A DNA stretch of 36,550 nucleotides from a virus, in the IMG/VR virus record IMGVR_UViG_3300017963_000157, positions 1-36,550 of that record; one strand, 5' to 3'. Within the stretch, counting starts at the first letter, position 1; each line of letters opens with the position of its first letter. This document shows positions 31,792 to 36,550 of the stretch, in pieces. The notes under the pieces were generated by a model that saw only the letters and a list, made by a program, of their open reading frames with translations, had not been told where the DNA came from and did no database searches. Both the position numbers and the translations under genes were made by a program.

Positions 31792-32591
31792 TGGAAGGCG
31801 ACAAACCACACATTTCGCCATCCCAGGTGGCGTCATACACCCGTTGCGGGGAAGCATATCGGCGGCGGTATATCGAGCATGAAATTATTCCCCCCACGAT
31901 TGCCCTTCACAAAGGGTCTGCAATCCACAAGGGGGCTAACTTTAACTTCTCCCAAAAAATTAAAAGTCGCGTCGATCTTAAACCCAAGGAAGTGGTTGAT
32001 TTTTCTGTGGCCAGCTTTGAATCGTCGATCAAAGAAAAGGATCTCACTTTATCATCCGAAGACGGATCTAAAAGCAAGGTTGATATTGTCGCACAGGCGA
32101 AGGATCGAACGGCCCAAGTGGCTGGAATTTTAATTAAGGATTCGGCCCCGAAATTTCAGCCGAAAAGCACAGAAGAAGAAGTCTACATAACTTTGCCGTC
32201 GTCCAGCCATAACTTAAAAGGATTTATCGACCTGGAAACCGAAGACGAACGGATCGTCGATTACAAAACATCGTCCAGGGCGACTTGGAACCAAGAAAAA
32301 ACAGATCGTGATTTTCAATTGACATTTTACGCGATGGCCTACCGTTCAAAAAACGGAAAGGACCCAAAGGAAGTGGCGGTTGAAAACCTTATTGACGGTG
32401 GAAAACAGGTTAGGGTTGCGCCGTTCGTTTCAAGGAGAGGGTGGAACGATTACGACGCCGCCATCAAAAGGTTAAACGCCGTTCTGAATGGGATCAACGC
32501 GGGGGTGTATTCACCCGCCCACGACGGTGCGTGGTGGTGCGCCCCCGCCTATTGCGGGTATTGGCATTCTTGCCCATATGTAAAAAAATGA
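31791..32591 (+). CDS. PD-(D/E)XK exonuclease with Fe-S cysteines (Cas4/AddB-like)
   Basis: 266 residues from GTG 31791. PD-(D/E)XK nuclease positions: His40/His46 (LHKGSAIHKG), Asp147 in LKGFIDLE, Asp157-Tyr-Lys159 (IVDYKTS) and Gln176-x3-Tyr180 (FQLTFYAMAY). Cys19 (YTRCGEAY) plus Cys250, Cys255 and Cys261 (WWCAPAYCGYWHSC) have the 1+3 spacing of the 4Fe-4S site in AddB and Cas4. Next to recT, it most likely resects DNA ends for annealing. Overlaps the XRE gene (ATGA). There are no cas genes here. Confidence 0.85.
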   Translation: MEGDKPHISPSQVASYTRCGEAYRRRYIEHEIIPPTIALHKGSAIHKGANFNFSQKIKSRVDLKPKEVVDFSVASFESSIKEKDLTLSSEDGSKSKVDIVAQAKDRTAQVAGILIKDSAPKFQPKSTEEEVYITLPSSSHNLKGFIDLETEDERIVDYKTSSRATWNQEKTDRDFQLTFYAMAYRSKNGKDPKEVAVENLIDGGKQVRVAPFVSRRGWNDYDAAIKRLNAVLNGINAGVYSPAHDGAWWCAPAYCGYWHSCPYVKK

Positions 32592-32935
32592 AGTCAATTG
32601 AAGCGACATTATTATTAAGAAACAATCTCATAAAGAAAAGAAGACTGGAAGCTGGATTGACACAGGTTCAGATGGCCGAAGCAATTGGGATCAGGGTTAA
32701 TGTTTATCAAAAAGCGGAACAATTGCATACCATAAGCGTAGAGGATGCGAAGAAGATAGCGGATTACTTTGAACGAACAATCGACGAATTATTTCCAGAG
32801 GAATTGAAGGGAATTAAAAGCAATCGGATCGTTCGTGAAATAAATCCAGAGCAATTTATTCTCCCATACAATTCAGAAGAAGCACAAAAGTTGATTGAAC
32901 ACAAAAACGATGTTGAAGATTCCATGCACATATGA
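32588..32935 (+). CDS. XRE-family HTH transcriptional regulator
   Basis: 115 residues, ATGA-coupled. Residues ~13-68 form a Cro/C1-type HTH ([20 protein letters not shown], then [20 protein letters not shown]). The C-terminal ~45 residues ([20 protein letters not shown]) are of unknown fold. It may control early transcription. The next gene, overlapping by 26 bases in the +1 frame, is a sigma-70 region 4; a +1 shift at the stop (ATA TGA) would join the two. Confidence 0.82.
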   Translation: MKSIEATLLLRNNLIKKRRLEAGLTQVQMAEAIGIRVNVYQKAEQLHTISVEDAKKIADYFERTIDELFPEELKGIKSNRIVREINPEQFILPYNSEEAQKLIEHKNDVEDSMHI

Positions 32936-33143
32936 AGAAATATCAAAAGTTTTTGGAGTAACAAGGGATCGGATTAGGCAAATTGAAATAAGGGCTATTC
33001 GTAAAATGCGCCATCCTTGTAGGGCAAACGAATTGAAACAATTGTTCAATATGGACGAATGGACGGACGGAAAAGCCACAGATAAATACTATCGCGACCG
33101 ATGGAAGAAGGAAGAAAAGAATGTTTTCCGAAATCGAAATTGA
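32910..33143 (+). CDS. Sigma-70 region 4-only protein
   Basis: 77 residues from ATG 32910; no ribosome site is visible (TTG 32895 is another option). Residues 7-37 ([20 protein letters not shown], then [12 protein letters not shown]) match region 4.2 of host primary sigma factors almost residue for residue, keeping the -35-contacting Arg and Gln of VTRERIRQIE, with Glu changed to Asp20. Regions 1-3 are absent, so it cannot start transcription alone. It could bind -35 elements or the RNA polymerase beta flap, as repressor, activator or sigma competitor. Confidence 0.85.
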   Translation: MLKIPCTYEEISKVFGVTRDRIRQIEIRAIRKMRHPCRANELKQLFNMDEWTDGKATDKYYRDRWKKEEKNVFRNRN

Positions 33144-33161
33144 ACGAAGGAGTAAAACGAC

Positions 33162-33509
33162 ATGGTTGATACACAAGAAAAGCCGAAGGCCATCGCGGCT
33201 GATTTGGACGGATGGGTGGCCACATATCAAAATTGGAAGCCCACGAACTGGATCGGATATCCCATCGAAGCCAACATCAATAAAATGCGGTCTTACAAGG
33301 TGGACAATCCAAAAGACAAAATAATCGTTGTTCTAAAAAAGATTGATCCGACGGACAAGAACATTCGTCCCCATACATTGTCGGAACGCATTGATGAGAT
33401 TCGCAATTGGCTGACGAAAAGCCGTGTCCTTTATGACGAACTCTGGACGAAACCTTACGATCCAGAAGTATCGGAGTGGTGGACAGTGAAGGTGCGCGAA
33501 GATGAATAA
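33162..33509 (+). CDS. Degenerate HAD-like protein
   Basis: 115 residues, ATG 33162 after GAAGGAG. KAIAADLDGWVATYQNWKPT followed by WIGYPIEANINKMRSY matches short phage HAD phosphatase-like proteins, which begin DLDGT. Here the Thr is Trp (DLDGW), the usual 'TAR' strand reads VVLKKI, and the C-terminal acidic DD pair is replaced by an SEWWTVKV end. The first Asp pair (Asp14, Asp16) is kept. It may be inactive or altered in specificity; the similarity is by eye. Confidence 0.5.
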   Translation: MVDTQEKPKAIAADLDGWVATYQNWKPTNWIGYPIEANINKMRSYKVDNPKDKIIVVLKKIDPTDKNIRPHTLSERIDEIRNWLTKSRVLYDELWTKPYDPEVSEWWTVKVREDE

Positions 33510-33714
33510 AGGGCCGATGCCTAGCTGGACGAATCGGCAAATTCGACAGCGCGAATGGATCGATAACCTTGAAAGCGTCAGGTTGTATTTTGAAACGATG
33601 ATTACCGATTGCGGCCCATGCGATCATAACGTCAACATTTGTGTTTGCGAAGAAATATCACAGGCCGAAAAATTGGATAGGGTCATTAACGATTTGAAAA
33701 AGGAAACTCATTGA
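33502..33714 (+). CDS. Small Cys-rich hypothetical protein
   Basis: 70 residues from ATG 33502, overlapping the previous gene by eight bases. CGPCDHNVNICVCEE (residues 37-51) has four Cys and one His close together, consistent with one zinc site. Surroundings are charged helices. One of several Cys-knuckle proteins in the early genes. No family recognised. Confidence 0.6.
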   Translation: MNKGPMPSWTNRQIRQREWIDNLESVRLYFETMITDCGPCDHNVNICVCEEISQAEKLDRVINDLKKETH

Positions 33715-33938
33715 ACGAAAAGGACGCCAAAAACATAATCAAATGCGGAATTATTCCAGGCGAAATTGATTCCGTCGATCTCTGGCGCGCCGAAGGGTAT
33801 ATAGAAGCCATTGAGAAGGCGAAGAAATTGGCCATCGCGCTTGAATATGTCGTGGACCACTTAAAATTCACTGGGAAATCTGGGAATTATGTTGATTACA
33901 TCGTAGAGAGGTTAGAAGAATGGGAGAAAACGAAATAA
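33711..33938 (+). CDS. Hypothetical 75-residue helical protein
   Basis: TTG start at 33711 overlapping the previous stop (TTGA), with a good AAAAGGA upstream. Helical, with DLWRAEGYIEAIEKAKKLAI followed by YVVDHLKFTG. No family recognised; translationally coupled to its neighbours. Confidence 0.6.
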   Translation: MNEKDAKNIIKCGIIPGEIDSVDLWRAEGYIEAIEKAKKLAIALEYVVDHLKFTGKSGNYVDYIVERLEEWEKTK

Positions 33939-34141
33939 ATAAAAAGGAAATAGCGGACGTTCTTTGGTATGCGACGCGAAGTCTTTTGTTTTCGCAATTT
34001 GTAACCCGTAACGAATTGCCAATGTCGCCGTCCAAATTCGATCAAATGAAGCATGAGGCGGGGCGGTTGACGTGTCATTTAATGAATCACGTCCCAGACG
34101 AAGTAAAAGAGGAGATCGCGAAAGGTGTTAAAACAGATTGA
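33920..34141 (+). CDS. Hypothetical 73-residue protein
   Basis: ATG 33920 overlaps the previous gene by 19 bases, with GAGGTTAGAAG upstream. Mostly helical (EIADVLWYATRSLLFSQFVT, then SKFDQMKHEAGRLTCHLMNH). No membrane helix is clear and no family is recognised. Confidence 0.6.
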   Translation: MGENEINKKEIADVLWYATRSLLFSQFVTRNELPMSPSKFDQMKHEAGRLTCHLMNHVPDEVKEEIAKGVKTD

Positions 34142-34430
34142 ATCAGCCGAAAAGATAGTCGAAGAAATTCTACAAAAGCATCCGAACGCCAGGGACAACG
34201 ACAAGATTTTGATTTGCCATGTCTGGTTGGCCCAGGGCTGGAAGACTTCGTGGAGTAGTCTTGTTTGGATTAAGGACGAAGGGTTGACGCCTGAATCAAT
34301 TACACGATGCCGCCGCAAATTCCAGGAAGCTGGAAAGTATCTTGGAGAGAAGCGTCAAAAACGAATGGAAGAAGAAGAAAAGGTGAGGGAATGGGCGCGC
34401 GGAAAAAGACAAGGCGAACTCCCGTTCTGA
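34125..34430 (+). CDS. Conserved phage hypothetical protein (ARxxDxxL...RRKxQE type)
   Basis: 101 residues from GTG 34125, after GAGGAG. KHPNARDNDKILICHVWLAQ followed by GLTPESITRCRRKFQEAGKY is a pattern I recognise from many phage genomes of different hosts, always as an uncharacterised early gene. The end is strongly charged (EEEKVREWARGKRQGE). Function unknown; the recurring RRKxQE helix may be DNA-binding. Confidence 0.7.
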   Translation: MLKQIESAEKIVEEILQKHPNARDNDKILICHVWLAQGWKTSWSSLVWIKDEGLTPESITRCRRKFQEAGKYLGEKRQKRMEEEEKVREWARGKRQGELPF

Positions 34431-34597
34431 AAAGAATTCCAGATTTGGACGGCCCGCGTGTCCACATCGGATCATACTTTGTTTCGTATTTTGACAATGA
34501 TTCTTTTTGGCTGGAAAACCTACATGGCGAAGGAATACAGGTCCCGCACGCCGACATTGATCTGTGGCTTCGTCGGTATTGGCTCAAAAATTATTAG
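34391..34597 (+). CDS. Hypothetical 68-residue protein
   Basis: ATG 34391 follows AGGTGAGGGA and overlaps the previous gene by 40 bases. Basic N-terminus (GARKKTRRTPVLKRIPDLDG), then a beta-rich half (VHIGSYFVSYFDNDSFWLEN) and a Trp/Arg-rich end. Its TAG shares bases with the terminator stem. Last gene of the long early/late transcript. Confidence 0.6.
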   Translation: MGARKKTRRTPVLKRIPDLDGPRVHIGSYFVSYFDNDSFWLENLHGEGIQVPHADIDLWLRRYWLKNY

Positions 34598-34630
34598 CCG
34601 TCCGTTCCCTTGCGGGCGGCCCTTTTTTTT
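34597..34630 (+). terminator. Rho-independent terminator before the replication unit
   Basis: GCCGTCCG (34597-34604) pairs with CGGGCGGC (34613-34620), eight pairs including one G-T, loop 34605-34612, followed by CC and eight T (34623-34630). It begins at the last base of the preceding stop codon. It separates the recombination/regulatory genes from the replication initiator. Confidence 0.9.
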
Positions 34631-34631
34631 A

Positions 34632-34644
34632 TAGAATAAATCAC
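34632..34644 (+). promoter_or_regulatory. -10-like element seven bases before ATG 34645
   Basis: TAGAAT (34632-34637, 5 of 6 to TATAAT) directly follows the terminator T-run and lies seven bases before ATG 34645, giving a leaderless start. A weak -35 (TTGCGG, 34610-34615) lies inside the terminator stem. No Shine-Dalgarno. The sequence AATAAATCACATG resembles that before 169 (AATAAATTCAATATG) and 35548 (AATAAAATTCACATG). Confidence 0.5.
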
Positions 34645-35490
34645 ATGGCTTGGATCGAATCACACGATAATTTATCAGATCACCCAAAGGTTTTTGAACT
34701 GGCGGCGATGCTAGGTGTTGAAAAACACGCGGCGGTCGGATTGTTGCATCTATTGTGGCATTTTACGCTTCGTTATGCCTGGCGCGACGCGGACCTGACG
34801 CGCTATTCCGCGCACTCGATATGCGCGGCGTGCGATTGGAAAAAAGACCCAAACACATTTTTAGAGGCACTACAAAAGTGTGGATGGCTTGATGGGATGA
34901 AGGTTCACGATTGGTCCGACTACGCTGGAAAAATAGTGAAAGACAGACTTTATCGCCAGAAGATTGCGCGGTGCAAAACGACGAATAAAGCCGAACAAAG
35001 CCGAAAAACGCGCCTACCTAACATAACCTTACCTAACCGTAATAAAGACTCTTTATCCACCGCTGTGGATAACCCTGTGGATAACTCCAAAAAGGCCAAA
35101 AAACCAAAAAACGAAGAAACCACCCCGTTTTGGCAAGACATGGTGAAGCACTTACATGACATGTGGGAACGGAAGAAGAAGGCCAAGCTGTTTATGAGGC
35201 CACAGGAATACAAAACCCTGAAATCCCTGGCGGCCACCTACCAGCCATGGGGCGTCATGGCTCTTTGGGACGATTTTCTGCAATCCTCAAACGACTGGGT
35301 GCGATCCACGGGCTATTCGTTTTCGGCCTTCGTGAGCCACATTCCAACCCTGGTTGACAATTACGCCTGGAAGCGGGGGGCCGAAATCTATGAGGCACAT
35401 TTGTTGCAAGACACCAAGATAATGCCAGATAAGGTGGTCCAAGACGCCCTGAAAACAATAGGCGAAAAAATGTCTTCAAAAAAGCATTGA
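34645..35490 (+). CDS. Replication initiator / replisome organiser-like protein
   Basis: 281 residues; ATG 34645 comes right after the terminator and -10-like element, so the earlier open frame is not used. The N-terminus (MAWIESHDNLSDHPKVFELA, then HAAVGLLHLLWHFTLRYAWR and WLDGMKVHDWSDYAGKIVKD) is a winged-helix-type domain common in phage replication proteins. Residues ~125-165 are a polar linker whose DNA carries three DnaA boxes; the C-terminal half (FWQDMVKHLHDMWERKKKAK) is helical. Like lambda O it probably binds an origin inside its own gene and loads host helicase. Confidence 0.72.
   Translation: MAWIESHDNLSDHPKVFELAAMLGVEKHAAVGLLHLLWHFTLRYAWRDADLTRYSAHSICAACDWKKDPNTFLEALQKCGWLDGMKVHDWSDYAGKIVKDRLYRQKIARCKTTNKAEQSRKTRLPNITLPNRNKDSLSTAVDNPVDNSKKAKKPKNEETTPFWQDMVKHLHDMWERKKKAKLFMRPQEYKTLKSLAATYQPWGVMALWDDFLQSSNDWVRSTGYSFSAFVSHIPTLVDNYAWKRGAEIYEAHLLQDTKIMPDKVVQDALKTIGEKMSSKKH
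35019..35084 (+). other. Candidate replication origin with DnaA boxes inside the initiator gene
   Basis: Two perfect DnaA boxes (TGTGGATAA at 35064-35072 and 35076-35084, the minus-strand TTATCCACA, 12 bases apart) and TTATCCACC on the plus strand (35053-35061). Just upstream, 35019-35049, are repeats of ACCTAAC-type sequence in an AT-rich stretch. The boxes encode only the variable linker (SLSTAVDNPVDNSK), leaving room for non-coding selection. A lone box elsewhere (10298-10306) shows how unusual the cluster is. Confidence 0.72.
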
Positions 35491-35547
35491 TTTGTCATCA
35501 AGGTGTCATGGGTCGCGGTTACACTGGATTGAGTAAATAAAATTCAC

Positions 35548-35745
35548 ATGGGGGCAACCATGAACACAAAAGAATACGAATACTGGAAGCGCGAAGAAGA
35601 AGACCGCGAATACCGTGAATGGGAACGGAAGCAACCAGGGTATTGGCGGGACCAATTCATTACGGCCTACCTCACGTTGTTAATCTTCGGAATGTTGTTC
35701 GCTCTTGGAATGGGGATTTATACCCTGTTTGGGGGTGTGCTATGA
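35548..35745 (+). CDS. Single-TM protein with charged N-terminus
   Basis: 65 residues from ATG 35548 (leaderless-like AATAAAATTCAC before it) or 61 from ATG 35560 (GGGGGC upstream). A highly charged N-terminus (KEYEYWKREEEDREYREWER) is followed by a TM helix (residues ~43-62, TAYLTLLIFGMLFALGMGIY). Probably an inner-membrane protein. It overlaps the lipoprotein gene (ATGA). No family recognised. Confidence 0.62.
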   Translation: MGATMNTKEYEYWKREEEDREYREWERKQPGYWRDQFITAYLTLLIFGMLFALGMGIYTLFGGVL

Positions 35746-36089
35746 AGATGGCAATAATCCCACTTCTATTCCTTTTCGTCGGGTGCGCCGCCTTAAAGGC
35801 ACCCTACCAACAGCAAAGACCGCAAACAAATAGGGACGTTCTCGATTCTTGGATGGGCGGCAACAAAGCCAACCTTGTCAACACATGGGGCGTTCCCCAC
35901 CGAACAATTGATCTGGACGGCCAGGAAATCTACGAATACCAGTATTGCCAATCACGTGGCGGTTACACGCTTTATGGCTCTGATTATTCAGTGTTTGCCA
36001 GAAATGTTCCAATTCCAACGCGCCAAGATTGCCAGGTGTGGACATTCTGGATCGAAAACAACGTCATCGTGAAGGGGGCCTACCGATGA
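35742..36089 (+). CDS. Lipoprotein with BamE/SmpA-like domain
   Basis: 115 residues, ATGA-coupled. Signal peptide with lipobox FVGC, cysteine 15 (MAIIPLLFLFVGCAAL). The mature part has WMGGNKANLVNTWGVPHRTI then QEIYEYQYCQSR, reminiscent of the BamE/SmpA fold of outer-membrane lipoproteins. Phage lipoproteins in early units often block superinfection at the envelope; that role is an inference here. Three further Cys are spread through the mature part. Confidence 0.72.
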   Translation: MKMAIIPLLFLFVGCAALKAPYQQQRPQTNRDVLDSWMGGNKANLVNTWGVPHRTIDLDGQEIYEYQYCQSRGGYTLYGSDYSVFARNVPIPTRQDCQVWTFWIENNVIVKGAYR

Positions 36090-36475
36090 GACTATTTGAT
36101 ACCCCAGGGGCCGACGCGGCCTACGACCGATGGCTGGACCCGCCAGAACCGAAATGCCCAGAAGAATGCAATTGTGAAGATTGCCACGATCACCACATGA
36201 GAAACGGCGAAGTCGCTGAACTGGCCGAACTGGGCGACTTCCAGTGTTGCGAAGACCAATTGGATTCCTGGATTGACGACGGGGAATGGTGCGGCGACAA
36301 ACCAAAAGACCACGGAAACGCCTACATGTGGAAAGGACGGTGTTTAGAATGCCTATACGAACAAAGAACGTTGTCATCGCCTTTGCCGTTGCGATGGTTT
36401 TGGGTATGCTTCTACAAGGCATCCTCGATCATAAGCTGGTTACGGTTCCACGTGGCCAGGAAATGCCGAAGGTGA
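36086..36475 (+). CDS. Cys-rich zinc-binding hypothetical protein
   Basis: 129 residues, ATGA-coupled. The first ~96 residues hold clustered Cys/His (KCPEECNCEDCHDHHMRNGE, then FQCCEDQL, WCGDKPKDHG and MWKGRCLECLYEQ), consistent with two or more zinc sites. The last ~35 residues overlap the 36349 gene and read hydrophobic/basic (LRWFWVCFYKASSIISWLRF), so they may not be under selection as protein. No family recognised. The end continues into the left copy of the repeat (bases 1-48). Confidence 0.62.
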   Translation: MRLFDTPGADAAYDRWLDPPEPKCPEECNCEDCHDHHMRNGEVAELAELGDFQCCEDQLDSWIDDGEWCGDKPKDHGNAYMWKGRCLECLYEQRTLSSPLPLRWFWVCFYKASSIISWLRFHVARKCRR

Positions 36476-36507
36476 TCTACATAGCCGACGATTTTAATTT
36501 GGATTAG
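36349..36507 (+). CDS. Small single-TM protein spanning the circular junction
   Basis: 52 residues from ATG 36349 to TAG 36505-36507, inside the 36086 frame for its first 127 bases. One TM helix (NVVIAFAVAMVLGMLLQGIL, residues 8-27) then a polar tail (DHKLVTVPRGQEMPKVIYIA). AAAGGACGG lies upstream. Likely an inner-membrane protein of the replication/lipoprotein unit. Its end duplicates at bases 1-80 because the contig is circular. Confidence 0.6.
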   Translation: MPIRTKNVVIAFAVAMVLGMLLQGILDHKLVTVPRGQEMPKVIYIADDFNLD

Positions 36508-36550
36508 ATCGAACGACGATCAATCCAGCCCCCGCCCGTTTTTTGGTTGC
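36428..36550. repeat. Terminal direct repeat, right copy
   Basis: Identical to 1-123. It starts within the 36349 membrane-protein gene and stops in the loop of the terminator whose stem opens at the equivalent of 102. It shows that the two ends join in one circular sequence of 36,427 bp. Only one copy should be counted when annotating genes. Confidence 0.95.

Noticed and set aside
1-36550. tRNA genes and integrase/attachment site
   Set aside because: No gap is large enough and free for a cloverleaf that I could trace, and no recombinase or excisionase gene is visible, so a temperate integrating lifestyle is not supported.

Overview
The window is a complete circular phage genome. Bases 1-123 are repeated exactly at 36428-36550, so the unique length is 36,427 bp. 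The break falls inside a small gene and its terminator, which looks like an assembler overlap rather than a packaged end. Every supported gene is on the + strand. The set is that of a short-tailed (podovirus-like) dsDNA phage: TerS-like protein, TerL, portal, scaffold, HK97-type capsid protein, connector and large tail hub proteins, one long fibre, four Ala/Gln-rich internal virion proteins, and no tape measure or sheath. No integrase, polymerase, primase or helicase is visible, so replication should use host enzymes. A lipoprotein and a single-domain endolysin suggest a Gram-negative host; the host cannot be named from this sequence.

Layout. 102-171: terminator merged with a promoter. 169-3591: about fifteen tiny overlapping genes, including several minimal CxxC zinc-knuckle proteins, two of whose reading frames have no normal start codon. 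3611-14590: DNA packaging, portal, neck or decoration proteins, scaffold and capsid, with a 17-bp triple repeat before the capsid gene and a strong hairpin after it. 14612-28895: fibre, connector, tail hub and internal virion proteins. 28879-30576: CHAP-type endolysin, XhlA-like protein and holin-like protein. 30590-34597: VRR-NUC nuclease, RecT, an Fe-S PD-(D/E)XK exonuclease, an XRE regulator overlapping a protein that is only sigma-70 region 4, a degenerate HAD-like protein and small genes, ending in a terminator. 34645-36507: a separate unit with the replication initiator, which carries a DnaA-box cluster (likely origin) inside it, then a TM protein, lipoprotein, Cys-rich protein and TM peptide, ending at the 102-149 terminator.

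How it works together. RecT, the Fe-S exonuclease and the VRR-NUC protein form a recombination module. The initiator and internal DnaA boxes recruit the host replisome. The XRE and sigma-4 proteins probably redirect host RNA polymerase. Three gene starts after terminators or gaps have no Shine-Dalgarno but a -10-like element a few bases before ATG, suggesting leaderless early messages, whereas most morphogenesis genes have AAGGAG-type sites. The most unusual points are the sigma-4-only protein in the +1 frame to the XRE gene, the cluster of 25-40-residue zinc proteins with +1-frame, start-less ribbons, the origin inside the initiator gene, and the coding-like 17-bp repeats before the capsid gene. 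No stretch over 300 bases lacks a gene; the longest gap is 12519-12704.
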